A stretch of DNA of 51,140 bases. It comes from Paraburkholderia piptadeniae (lineage in GTDB: Bacteria; Pseudomonadota; Gammaproteobacteria; Burkholderiales; Burkholderiaceae). How positions within the stretch are numbered: the first letter of the stretch is position 1; each line of letters opens with the position of its first letter. The stretch covers positions 1 to 51,140 of the forward strand of contig NZ_CYGY02000016.1 in assembly GCF_900007165.1 (NCBI RefSeq). Direction: 5' to 3'. A program made the position numbers and the translations under genes. Below the pieces are notes generated by a model, which worked only from the letters and a program-made list of their open reading frames with translations, had not been told where the DNA came from and ran no database searches. This document shows, one piece after another, positions 27,578 through 35,862 of the stretch.

Positions 27578-28054
27578 TCAGGCGGCTTGAAACCGTTCTG
27601 CAGCGAGCATTGTGCCGCGGCAGTTCGGCGAGCCGCAGTGGCACCGATACAGGTCTCGAACTTCGTCTGTTCGTGGTCCCTCGATGACGAGCCCGTAATC
27701 AATCGTCAGTTCTTCACCGCGTTTGATATCTCTCAGCGTGTAAATAAATACGCGTCCGTCGGAGATGTACGCCTTGCCGTTCGGTTCACAACCGTGATTC
27801 ATCCAGCGGACGGTGCTGCCTCCGCGTGCTCCGTCAATAACCGTCCCGTCACCGGTATCAAACAGGAACGTGTGTCCAGGGGTCTTGCCGTAACTAGAGG
27901 CACCTTGCACGACATCCTGCCAGGATACGCGTGCGCCCTTGTACTCCGAAATCAGCTCTGCTCGACCGATATTCTGATTCGCAAAGACACCCTGTCCATG
28001 CACGGACGAAGGTTGCACGATGAATCTGGAAACTGGGGATTTATCAGGCCGCAT
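27578..28054 (-). CDS. SET-domain protein (putative protein-lysine methyltransferase)
   Basis: A 158-residue protein consisting of little more than a SET domain. Visible features are the N-terminal HGQGVFANQNIGRAELISEY, the pseudoknot motif NHGCEPN (usual form NHSCxPN), the ELTIDYG active-site segment with the catalytic Tyr, and a post-SET Cys cluster CHCGSPNCRGTML that should bind zinc. SET enzymes transfer methyl groups from S-adenosylmethionine to protein lysines. Bacterial stand-alone copies have poorly known targets; ribosomal or nucleoid proteins are possible. The start has no strong ribosome-binding site, so the N-terminus is tentative. Confidence 0.88.
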   Translation of the reverse strand: MRPDKSPVSRFIVQPSSVHGQGVFANQNIGRAELISEYKGARVSWQDVVQGASSYGKTPGHTFLFDTGDGTVIDGARGGSTVRWMNHGCEPNGKAYISDGRVFIYTLRDIKRGEELTIDYGLVIEGPRTDEVRDLYRCHCGSPNCRGTMLAAERFQAA

Positions 28055-28381
28055 GTATCACTAATGAACCGGGTCACAACTGTTGCCAGTCTTCGGACCA
28101 GGTATTGAAGAAAAGGGCATCGGGCCGTAGTCATTCGTGTCGCGGCTCACAGCCCTCGGTGGCGGGGTGAAGCAGCACAGGCGAAATGTTCAAGACATTT
28201 GGCTGGCTGCATGCTGTGCGCCGTCAGGTCCAGTCCAATACTACTACAGGCTCCTTCTTAAGCCTTGCGAAAACCCGCGAACGCAGCAACGGAACCTACG
28301 CTATCCAGGCCGGGCGGCTGGATGATTGTGCGCAGTAGGCTCGACATCGGTCGTACGTTCCCGATATGGTTCTGCCGCGCG

Positions 28382-28903
28382 TCAGGACGTCGAGCCGGGT
28401 TGGGGCCAAGGCCACCCCTTCTTCTCGTCGGGCGCATCCCATTCAGCGGGCGGAGCGGCCTCGACCGACACTTCAACCGGACTCGCGTCCTTATCGGCAA
28501 CGTACGCCGGTTCGTCGGGAGCTCCGCTTTGCATCTCGGGAAGACCGGTCCCAAACCATTCGACCTTCTTCTGCATGTGGGCGACATAGGCCTTCCAGCC
28601 GTCGGGATTGCCATCAAAAAGGTCGTGCTGAACCGTCGACGCTAGCGCGGCGCGGTTGAGCTCCGTCTCAAGCAGTTCCTTTGGCCAGAGGAAGAACGCG
28701 CTCGCGACGCGTGCGCCGAACTCGGCGACGGTCATTTTCGGTGCAAGCATCCGCAGAAATTTGAACTCCTGCAACGCTTCCTGTTGTGCCGCGAGTTGCG
28801 CGACCGGCACGTCCGGCTTCCCTGTTTTGGATAGGCAGTTCAACGCTTCGAGCACGTCTCCGAGGTGAAGCAGCAGCTCCCGTCTATCAAACCGGTCATC
28901 CAT
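28382..28903 (-). CDS. Hypothetical protein, 173 residues
   Basis: A soluble, helix-rich protein of unknown function. The N-terminal half (DRRELLLHLGDVLEALNCL, then AQLAAQQEALQEFKFLRMLA) looks alpha-helical. A middle segment has VAHMQKKVEWFGTGLPEM, and the C-terminus is acidic and proline-rich (PPAEWDAPDEKKGWPWPQPG), probably disordered. GGGAGATAAGG precedes ATG 28903. A partial copy of its 5' end lies at 26674-26805, which supports it as a genuine gene that has been duplicated. No domain was recognised. Confidence 0.65.
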   Translation of the reverse strand: MDDRFDRRELLLHLGDVLEALNCLSKTGKPDVPVAQLAAQQEALQEFKFLRMLAPKMTVAEFGARVASAFFLWPKELLETELNRAALASTVQHDLFDGNPDGWKAYVAHMQKKVEWFGTGLPEMQSGAPDEPAYVADKDASPVEVSVEAAPPAEWDAPDEKKGWPWPQPGSTS

Positions 28904-29366
28904 TGCCTTATCTCCCGTCCGTTGTGTCCATGGTCGATGATACTCGCAGGCTTAAAGGTGAAATTAAGCAACCGTCGGTTCAGAAAAAGCGAGACGGACC
29001 TGAACGTCGATGACTGCGTCTTGCCTGCAGCAGCGGACCCCGGTCCTATCGCGGACGAAGCGGGACGAGCTGGTGACGCTCGACGAGAGAACCGACAACC
29101 CGCCGGCGCAGCTCCTTCTTGCCAACCGGGGGCTGCGTAAATCGATTGTGTCGGCAGTCTTGATTTACTGCAGCATGTCGACGAGATTTTTGATGCTTAC
29201 ATGCATCTTGGCTCCGTTCGTGAGACTCAACCAGCGTAGCTATCACGGAAGCCGTGTTCGACCTCGTACGGCCAGTGTACCCAATCAACCGCCCAGCCAG
29301 TCGGGACGCTTTCGTGTGCAGCATGACCGTGTATGATGGTCCGAGATAGCACCCTCGGTAGGAGAG
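28904..29366. other. Intergenic region without recognised gene
   Basis: About 460 bases. Frames exist on both strands but none shows a family motif or a convincing ribosome-binding site. No repeat or terminator was identified. Confidence 0.35.
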
Positions 29367-29789
29367 ATGCCCGTGGATGTATCGTTCCTCATCGACCCGA
29401 TTCACAAGACCGTCACTAGCGTGCAGGACGGCTATGCCCGTGCTGGTGAACTTATTGGCACAGATTTGACGGATACCGGGACGCTTTGGGGTGATTCTGC
29501 CGACCCGGATACCTCGGTCCAGGTCATCGTCGCGGACGACAGTCTTGCAAACAACACTATCTCGCGAGGATTTTTCAAGGTCACGCTCGAGCTCGAGAAC
29601 GTAAGGCTGGAGCGGGTGTTTGCGGGAAAAGCGGTACTCAATGCGTACGGCAGTCCGCGTCCCGACATCAAGGAGCAAGTCAAAACGCTCAAGGCCATGC
29701 GCGAGCGCGTCAGTTTTATCAGCGCTGCAGAAGCGTTTCATTGGTTCGAGGAAAACACGGGCGGCTCACCGTTTTCACTGGAGGGCTAA
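29367..29789 (+). CDS. Hypothetical protein, 140 residues
   Basis: A soluble protein with no family recognised. The sequence PDTSVQVIVADDSLANNTIS and FKVTLELENVRLERVFAGKA suggests a beta-rich fold, and ERVSFISAAEAFHWFEEN near the C-terminus looks helical. GGTAGGAGAG lies immediately before ATG 29367. The spacing is tight, so GTG 29373 could be the true start. A long opposing frame overlaps it and lacks any motif. Confidence 0.55.
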   Translation: MPVDVSFLIDPIHKTVTSVQDGYARAGELIGTDLTDTGTLWGDSADPDTSVQVIVADDSLANNTISRGFFKVTLELENVRLERVFAGKAVLNAYGSPRPDIKEQVKTLKAMRERVSFISAAEAFHWFEENTGGSPFSLEG

Positions 29790-30151
29790 AGCGGGCTTGC
29801 GCTCCGCTCCAGGGCGAATTGCCCCAGAGCCGTGCGTGAGCTCGTTCCGCGTGCGTCATCCTTGTTTCGCGTGGCCCTCGACCCGGACCCGATGTTTTTC
29901 GAGTGGGCGTGACGTACATCGGTATCGCGTGAAACACCTCAGCGAAATGGCACTTGTGAATCCGGACAGGGTCACGTCGTTGATTGACCACGCCAGCGTG
30001 GGATGCCAGAGTTCCTGAGAGTACGGCCATGGGCATGGACAGCGTGTTCACAGTGGCCTTCGAGGCTGTGCGAGATGTGTCGTGGAACGGGCTTCGAGAG
30101 CGCAAGCGAAGCACTAGGGGCACCGGCGACACTCGTGCGCTCCAGGCGGAC

Positions 30152-30490
30152 TTATCGTCTACGCCTGAACAGGCCCGTTTGCTGTCGCGACTGATGTCCG
30201 AATTTTCGTCGTTTTCGCTGGCGTGAGCGAGGTTCGAGCGCCAACCTTCGAGCTTCATCTGCCTGAGGCGAACTTTCCGACAAATCTCCGTTTTTCCACA
30301 TCCAGAGGGGCAGAACTGTTACGACAGCCCAGTTACTGATGTCCTGCACGACGACAAAATAGCGGTCGTCCGCTTTGCTGTAGATGAGGCTGCAGCGCCG
30401 GTTGGGCCGAGCCTCCCCAAGTGACACGCATCGACCTTCGTCGACCATTTCTCGGACAGCTGTTGCTGATAGCGTAGACCGTTGACTCAC
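30152..30490 (-). CDS. Hypothetical protein, 112 residues
   Basis: A GTG-started frame with AAGGAAC five bases upstream. The core CSLIYSKADDRYFVVVQDIS and NWAVVTVLPLWMW is a strand-turn-strand pattern that I associate with small conserved proteobacterial proteins of unknown function (usual wording of the core: VVxxQD...VVTVLP). The last 35 residues are strongly basic (RSRQRKRRKFGHQSRQQTGL), which may be a nucleic-acid-binding tail or frame-slipped sequence. No function is assigned. Positions 29790-30151 hold no recognised gene. Confidence 0.55.
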   Translation of the reverse strand: MSQRSTLSATAVREMVDEGRCVSLGEARPNRRCSLIYSKADDRYFVVVQDISNWAVVTVLPLWMWKNGDLSESSPQADEARRLALEPRSRQRKRRKFGHQSRQQTGLFRRRR

Positions 30491-30673
30491 CCGTTCCTTT
30501 GCGTGTGGTGCAATCCACGACCGTCGAGGACTGGACCGTCTCCTGGAGAAATGAATCGCTGCCTCCTACGCGTTACTGGTGCTCAAGCGGTAGTTGCTAC
30601 GAGTCAAAACAGCAAGACCGAAGTCGAACGCCATTGCTGCGACGACAGCGCGTTGAACGACTGCGGCGTTGCT

Positions 30674-31273
30674 TTACCACTTCGCGACCTGAATGACTTC
30701 TCCCGTGATGTCCTCGACCAGGCTACGCCTGTACGCCTGAGCCACCGCCGCCGCAGGAACGCCCGCAGACCGGGCCTGACCCATCGCTGCAAGCGTTTCT
30801 GAAACCCAGCCCGGACTGACGACGTTGACCCGTGCCTTCCCCCGCAATTCGAGTGCTGCGGACCGGACAAACGCCTCGACGCCTGCATTCACGATGCCCA
30901 CGACGGCACTTCCTGTGACCGGATGCAGGGAAAGAATGCCGCTGGTAAGCGTCAACGACCCACCTTGGGCAACGTGTCCGACTGAACAGCGGACAACGTT
31001 GACCTGCCCCATCAGCTTGTTGGCCAGGCTGAAAGCAAAGTCGTCATCCGAGAGCGATTCGAGCGGCGCGAATTTCGCCGCACCGGCCGCGCAAATCACG
31101 GCATCAACGTTTCCAAGTTGCTGGTACATCGACACGATGGACGCCTTGTCGGTGAGGTCCACGGACAGGTCGGGGCCGTTGCGGCTGGCGCCAATGACCT
31201 GATGTTCGGGCGAGAGCAGCCGAACGATTTCCTTGCCGAGCAGTCCGGTTGCGCCGACTATCAGCACGCGCAT
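30674..31273 (-). CDS. Short-chain dehydrogenase/reductase family protein
   Basis: A 199-residue Rossmann-fold protein. The nucleotide motif is MRVLIVGATGLLGKEIVRLL, followed by a strand with NGPDLSVDLTDKASI, the VDAVICAAGAA block and VNVVSPGWV near the C-terminus. Family length is typical for short SDRs (about 200). The classical YxxxK catalytic pair is not visible: the segment where it should occur reads GSAVVGIVNAGVEAFVRSAA. So it may be a non-classical reductase or a binding protein. AAGGAGGAACT precedes the ATG. Its ribosome-binding site and first codons recur in inverted orientation at 41545. Confidence 0.85.
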   Translation of the reverse strand: MRVLIVGATGLLGKEIVRLLSPEHQVIGASRNGPDLSVDLTDKASIVSMYQQLGNVDAVICAAGAAKFAPLESLSDDDFAFSLANKLMGQVNVVRCSVGHVAQGGSLTLTSGILSLHPVTGSAVVGIVNAGVEAFVRSAALELRGKARVNVVSPGWVSETLAAMGQARSAGVPAAAVAQAYRRSLVEDITGEVIQVAKW

Positions 31274-31375
31274 AGTTCCTCCTTATCCGGATAGGTCACA
31301 CCAGCGCGGGGCGACACATAGCGCGTGGCGTGAAGACGAGCGACTATCGTACTACTGCCCGAGACAACGCGAACG
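31260..31375. repeat. SDR-leader repeat, copy A
   Basis: Positions 31260-31291 hold the SDR start region (on the minus strand TCCGGATAAGGAGG, then AACT and ATGCGCGTGCTGAT). Positions 31292-31375 are the adjoining intergenic DNA, including GCGCGTGGCGTGAAGACGA. Both parts recur at 41545-41660, but with the 32-bp leader part flipped relative to the flank. In copy A the flipped block is bounded by CTATC and GATAG, a 5-bp inverted repeat. Confidence 0.7.
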
Positions 31376-31644
31376 CCGCGAATAGCGCGCGCGTCGTGTT
31401 GGTGAAGGGTGACCACCGTGGTATCAGGCGAGCCCGCTGGCTCAGCGTGGCAACAACGAAGAACATCTTGCAGAACCTGTTTTTTGCGTTCGCCTGAAAC
31501 GCCATCGGTGTACCGGTTGCCGCTGGCGTGTCTTATCCGGTGCTCCGCATCCTGTTGAGTCCGATTATCGCGAGTGCGGCAATGGCGCTGAGTTCCGTGT
31601 CGGTCATCGGAAGCGCACTGCGGCTGAGAAGCGTGAGAATATAA
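31369..31644 (+). pseudogene. C-terminal relic of a copper/heavy-metal P-type ATPase
   Basis: The plus strand reads [33 protein letters not shown], a TGA stop at 31495-31497, then [40 protein letters not shown] and LRLRSVRI before TAA. These are the last two helices and the closing SSVSVIxNALRLR tail of P1B-type (CopA-like) ATPases. The internal stop, missing upstream domains and eroded residues mark a pseudogene. The PII-like gene lies about 145 bases downstream. No other feature is seen in 31645-31788 except its ribosome-binding site. Confidence 0.8.
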
Positions 31645-31788
31645 GTCACAGGCAGTGCGCCAAAAGCAGACTGTCTGCAGTTGACCACGTCGTAAGCGCC
31701 GGCAGCCCAAGCCGCATATGAACCTGGCACCGCGCCATCTTATGCCCACTTCCTTCGCGCGGCGCGTCGCATTTGAGGGGAGACAGAT

Positions 31789-32106
31789 ATGGAACTGAAA
31801 TGCGTTGTCGCCATCGTTAGGCCTGATGTGCTTGAAGTGCTGGAGCGAAAGCTCGCAGCCATTCACGTGCATGGCATCACCGCAACTCATGTGCGAGGGT
31901 TTGGCACACATCCGAACCTGTTCGCGAATGACTGGACGACCGAGCCAACGAAAATCGAAATCTTTGCGCGTGCGGAAGACGTGGATGCGCTGGTCACGAC
32001 AATCATGGACATCGCGCAAGTCGGCGCAGTCGGTGACGGAGTCGTCGCGGTGCTTCCAGTGGAGAAGTTTTTCCGCATTCGCAGCAAATCGGAGGCCACG
32101 CCCTAA
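31789..32106 (+). CDS. PII-like signalling protein
   Basis: A 105-residue GlnB-like trimeric signal protein. The N-terminus MELKCVVAIVRPDVLEVLER and the C-terminal signature GAVGDGVVAVLPVEKFFRIR match the PII fold and its nucleotide-binding B-loop and C-loop. The T-loop region (about residues 37-56, GFGTHPNLFANDW) is short and lacks the Tyr51 that is uridylylated in GlnB/GlnK, so ordinary nitrogen signalling is unlikely. PII-like proteins with altered T-loops are known next to metal-efflux genes, and this gene lies just after a copper-ATPase relic. GAGGGGAGA precedes the ATG. Confidence 0.85.
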   Translation: MELKCVVAIVRPDVLEVLERKLAAIHVHGITATHVRGFGTHPNLFANDWTTEPTKIEIFARAEDVDALVTTIMDIAQVGAVGDGVVAVLPVEKFFRIRSKSEATP

Positions 32107-32655
32107 CGTAGCGGTCAAATCTGGCGCGATTCTGCGGTCGTTCGACATGTGGGGAGGACGTATCAGTAAAGCCGCATGGACGGTAAGAGACCGGCGGCGT
32201 AGGTCGCGGCTTCGCTGCGCCTGGCGTTAAGTGCGACGCCTTCGGGAGTATTTCGACTCCGCGCATTTGACCGCTGCCACCGCAGAAAGGCCGATGGCTT
32301 TCAAGGCGAAGGGCCGATATGGTCAACGGGTTCACGAAGGCGACAAGGCCAAGGTGCGGGTCGAAACTTCAACGGCACGCTGACCATCGTGACACGGCTA
32401 TGGACACGAAGACGACCATGCTCATGAGGATGAGGCGAAACACATCTTCGGCGCTGCCGGCGCGTTCGCGGCGTTTTGCGGCCTCAGCAACCGTGCCGAA
32501 TAGCAGAAGCCGAAGCGGCGAATATGGCGTCGCCACCAAGAACGACCAGTGCATAACGGCAGTTGGACCTGTCCAAGCGGCGGTCGCATCGCCGCCTGGC
32601 CAAACGAGTTAGCTCGCCGCTCTGTGCGACCACGCGGGTTCAGCGTTCCTTCGAA
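32107..32655. other. Intergenic region, no secure gene
   Basis: About 550 bases. A 29-codon plus-strand frame at 32293 (MAFKAKGRYGQRVHEGDKAK...) and a 61-codon minus-strand frame at 32369-32554 with one hydrophobic stretch are open. Neither has family support. It may contain decayed gene fragments. Confidence 0.35.
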
Positions 32656-33237
32656 TCATTGCTTTACCGCTTTCGCTGTTTTTGCAGCTTTCTCGACCTC
32701 CTCCTCAGCCACTTCGGTCACCTCCGATGCGGCTTTCGTTGCGGCTTCCAGGTTACTTTGCACGACTTCGACTACCTGCTTCGTTGCCTTTTGCACGCCT
32801 TCCTGAGTCGTGTTGGCCAGCGTGATAGTTTGTTTCAGAAATGCGATTGCGGCTTCTGAGCCGACCGGGGCGTTTTGCGCGAGATTCTCGACGAACGATT
32901 GAACCTGACGGCTGACCTCCCGGTACCGGGCATTGACGACCTCTGCCATTTGCGTTTGTGTGGATGAAGCAATCTCGGCAACCTGGCGTTCGTACGTCAG
33001 GACCGTCTCCGCCGAGTGCAGCGCCAGCGCGTCTTGCATTCCAGTAACTTCCTGGTTCTCCTTTTTCGCTAGCCCGTCCTGCACACGTTGATACCAATCG
33101 GCAAGCGTCGTCTTCGCCGTATCCAGATTAAGTCTCACGAGCTTTTCCTCGCCCTCCAGCATGCTGCCGGCCAAGCCAAAGAAGAAGTCAAGATTTGCCC
33201 GTTGGGCTACAGCAGCTTGTTCCTGAAAATCAGTCAT
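32656..33237 (-). CDS. Phasin family protein
   Basis: A 193-residue amphipathic helical protein of the phasin group that coats polyhydroxyalkanoate granules. The N-terminus MTDFQEQAAVAQRANLDFFF is followed by long heptad-like helices, a central NARYREVSRQVQSFVENLAQ, and an Ala/Lys/Glu-rich tail (EVEKAAKTAKAVKQ). ATG 33237 is chosen because AGGAGG lies directly upstream; the frame opens 27 bases earlier at a poorer start. Burkholderiales carry several phasin paralogues. The gene stands alone, so it is likely regulated separately from the synthase genes. Confidence 0.9.
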   Translation of the reverse strand: MTDFQEQAAVAQRANLDFFFGLAGSMLEGEEKLVRLNLDTAKTTLADWYQRVQDGLAKKENQEVTGMQDALALHSAETVLTYERQVAEIASSTQTQMAEVVNARYREVSRQVQSFVENLAQNAPVGSEAAIAFLKQTITLANTTQEGVQKATKQVVEVVQSNLEAATKAASEVTEVAEEEVEKAAKTAKAVKQ

Positions 33238-33908
33238 GTTCGCCTCCTGAAGACGTATGTCCAACGTTCAGCATGTTCGGCAACGGTGACCAGGTGATGA
33301 AGCGTGTCGTCTGGAAGTCATCGTGTCGGCGTACATTCTCGAGCCTGCCTGTCAGGTGTATTGCTCTCGGCAGCGATTGCCTGTCCGACTTCCTCAGCGT
33401 TGGGCTACGCGATGGTACTCGCGGAGCGTCGACAGGCGTAGAGACCGAAAAACCACGAAGACTCCATTACAGGACGGTGACGGTCGGGATACCAATTGAA
33501 TCGGCCTATCACGGAGCTCTTTGTGAAGAAGCATTGTTTTTCTTCGCAGCGGCCCACAGGATTGGCTTGCGCCCCTCATTGCCATGACGCTGTTACCCCG
33601 CAGTCGTCATCGCGATGTGCGACGAAGTCGCAGAACGGTACGTCCCTCTGTTTCCAACAGGTCTGGACCTGCTGGTGGAACTTCCCGGACCCGCTGGCGA
33701 CAAAAGCGGGTGACGCCAGACAGCGGCGGGGCTTTAAGCAATTGCTCCAACAGATTCTTCCGCGTTTCGATGCACTTGAGCTCACGCCAACGACACGCCT
33801 GTCCGGGTGTTAGCGTTCGCCCGCGGGCATCAGCTTTGGTGCAGCGTCATACCTTCGTAGCTTGAAACGCATCTCTGGTGGGGATGAATACGCGGAGCAT
33901 TGCACGCC
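33238..33908. other. Intergenic region, no secure gene
   Basis: About 670 bases. Plus-strand frames near 33600-33813 (for example VIAMCDEVAERYVPLFPTGL) look locally protein-like but have no proper start and no recognised family. They may be gene remnants. No terminator or repeat was found. Confidence 0.35.
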
Positions 33909-34172
33909 ATGAATCGACGTCTGAAACTGGATGCGCACCTGGAGAGCACTCTCAAAAACACCGGTTCCAGGCGTGCCTTCGCGGCACGGCTGGACATGAC
34001 CATCAAGCGTGCAAAGGTCACTTCCAGTCGGGTGGCCAAGTCGCTCGGCGTACCGGAATGCGACGTGACCCTTTGGCGCGCCGGAGTTACCGTTCCGAAA
34101 AGTACTGATTGTGAGCGGCTGTCCGAGCTTCTTGGCGTCAACGTCGCGTGGTTATGCGCAAGTGAAGCTTAG
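33909..34172 (+). CDS. Small helix-turn-helix (XRE-like) protein
   Basis: An 87-residue basic protein. The segment RVAKSLGVPECDVTLWRAG (about residues 46-64) followed by VPKSTDCERLSELLGVNVAW has the spacing of a Cro/C1-type helix-turn-helix. The N-terminal third is Arg/Lys-rich. It could be a small DNA-binding regulator, perhaps phage- or plasmid-derived. The ribosome-binding site is poorly placed (GGAG 12 bases before ATG); a TTG at 33900 closer to GGAG is an alternative start. It converges on the Hfq-like gene with a 22-base gap. Confidence 0.6.
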   Translation: MNRRLKLDAHLESTLKNTGSRRAFAARLDMTIKRAKVTSSRVAKSLGVPECDVTLWRAGVTVPKSTDCERLSELLGVNVAWLCASEA

Positions 34173-34194
34173 GCACAGCATGTCATGGGAGTTC

Positions 34195-34476
34195 TCATCG
34201 GACGCGAGTTCGCTGTTGATTCGGCTTGTCGGGACTCACAGGCGCGTCGGTCGGGGCGCGTGTCGGACCCATGCCGTTGACCGGCACCACGGTCGAAATG
34301 GCATGTTTGAATATCAGTTGCACTGTTGAACCAGACTCCAACAGGACTACAAACGGGTCAAAGCCGGCAAGCTGACCACTCAGTCTGATGCCGTTCACGA
34401 GGAACACGTTTACGGTGGTCTTGTCCTTTACGAGCGCCTGCAGAAAGTCGTCTTGTACGCTTGGGCGTGCGGTCAT
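34195..34476 (-). CDS. Hfq-like Sm-fold RNA-binding protein (paralogue)
   Basis: A 93-residue Sm-like protein. Residues 7-62 align with bacterial Hfq: VQDDFLQALVKDKTTVNVFL (helix and strand 1), VNGIRLSGQLAGFDPFVVLL (Sm1) and FKHAISTVVP (Sm2). Conserved uridine-pocket residues (Gln of VQDDF, FKHA Lys-His) are present. Differences from housekeeping Hfq are large: the rim Arg patch (RRER in E. coli) is VKDK here, there is one extra residue in the strand 3-4 loop, and the C-terminal tail is short and Pro-rich. So RNA partners probably differ. It is not the usual hflX-linked copy. The start has no clear ribosome-binding site. Confidence 0.88.
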   Translation of the reverse strand: MTARPSVQDDFLQALVKDKTTVNVFLVNGIRLSGQLAGFDPFVVLLESGSTVQLIFKHAISTVVPVNGMGPTRAPTDAPVSPDKPNQQRTRVR

Positions 34477-34718
34477 GTTCTGAGGTCAATGCGATAGGTC
34501 CTTCGATTGTACCTGCGATGCCTGAAGCCGCCAGCCAGTCATTCGAGATAACGCTTTCGCTCGACCCAATGTACTTCGATGAATGTGCGCCGTCTTGTGT
34601 TGAGAAGCAAACCGACCTTCAGAGCAGTGCATTCGCGATAGTTTTCGCGTACCAGCCGACGATGCTGTATCTGTGAGTCGTGTGCGGCGTCCCGTTCGAT
34701 TCAAACGTAGAGCCCGTA

Positions 34719-35411
34719 TCACGTTTGCATTGATTGCTGTCGACGCTGGATGCGCGAGACGACGTCGTAGTGTCGGACGTGCACGCGCTCGCACACGACA
34801 AGGGCTGCGACGCTATCCTTCAGTCGTTCATGCAACACTTCTGCAACGGCAGTGTCAGCGCCAATACTACGGACTTTCTGCAATCGCTCTTCCTGTTCAC
34901 GTCCAAGGCTAAGACCCCGACGTATGCGAGTGTCGCACGACTCGATACCTCGCGAAATAACGGCTAGCAATCGGAGGGATGGCACGACGCGAACGCCACG
35001 CGAACCCTCGAGTTCTTCTGCTATCTCAGCACGGGCGTTGCCTGTTGCTTCGTGGGCGTTGGCCGAATCGTAGGTGAGTTCATCAATCAACCGTAACAGC
35101 ACTGACGGGTCCAGCGGCTTTCGCAACATCGCTGCGACAGGAACACGCGGAACGGTTTCTACGGCAGACATCAAAATCACCGGCACGCTTTTCAGGCACG
35201 GAATGGCCCTTATTCTGCGAATCATTTCGGGGCCGTCGATTGCGGGCATCATCACGTCGGAGACAATGACCTCAGGGGTGGCCAAATTGGCGAGGCGCAG
35301 GCCTTCAGGACCGTCCCCGGCAAGTGCCACCGTATGACCTGCATCATGCAGCACGACACCCAAGGCATCGCGTATGTTCGAGTCATCATCTACTAATAGT
35401 ACCCGGCCCAT
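34719..35411 (-). CDS. Response regulator with receiver domain and unknown C-terminus
   Basis: A 230-residue protein. Residues 1-115 are a receiver domain: GRVLLVDDDSN holds the acidic pair, VIVSDVMMPAIDGP the phosphoacceptor Asp (about residue 52), VILMSA the Ser/Thr switch and MLRKPLDP the conserved Lys. Residues about 130-230 are charged and helical (EEERLQK-type stretches) and match no DNA-binding output domain that I know. The tail could be a novel output or eroded reading frame. The ATG 35411 follows GGGAGGAACC. No histidine kinase gene is adjacent. Confidence 0.8.
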   Translation of the reverse strand: MGRVLLVDDDSNIRDALGVVLHDAGHTVALAGDGPEGLRLANLATPEVIVSDVMMPAIDGPEMIRRIRAIPCLKSVPVILMSAVETVPRVPVAAMLRKPLDPSVLLRLIDELTYDSANAHEATGNARAEIAEELEGSRGVRVVPSLRLLAVISRGIESCDTRIRRGLSLGREQEERLQKVRSIGADTAVAEVLHERLKDSVAALVVCERVHVRHYDVVSRIQRRQQSMQT

Positions 35412-35862
35412 TCCCCGGTTCCTCCCAGCAATGGTCCGGGCCGCATTAACCGTACCCGAGCGCACTGCTCGTATCGGTTATGCCGGTTCGGTTCACACGC
35501 TTGTACTGCCCAGCGTACCAGCCGACCCCTCGCTGGACCACGCCGCGTCCGGCTCGGCCAACAGCTGGCGTACGCGCACGACTTCGGCGACCATGGACGC
35601 GTCGTGCCTGGCTGCCTGCAGCGCGCTAGAGCACGCAACCGCGCGTCCAACTGCGAACTTGATTTCATAGAGCGAGCGCCTCGCAAAATCTCTTGCGCGG
35701 TACGGCGTCGAACTGCGTTTGTTTTAAACGCCTGCAGAACATTTCCATAGTTATACTTACGTATTAGTCCGTAGATGGCGCGGACTCGTGGGCCATTAAA
35801 TAATACTTATTACATAAAAGCACGGTGGCAGAGCCGCGAAACTTTCGTAATAGGAATGTTGA

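Noticed and set aside
29046..29741. A 231-codon minus-strand frame over 29367-29789.
   Set aside because: No ribosome-binding site or family motif; the plus-strand gene has a strong AGGAG and a more protein-like composition, though neither is certain.
35490..35690. A minus-strand stretch reading FAVGRAVACSSALQAARHDA and on to LLAEPDAAW that looks locally protein-like.
   Set aside because: No start codon in frame, stops within about 60 codons, and no family recognised; noted only as a possible relic.
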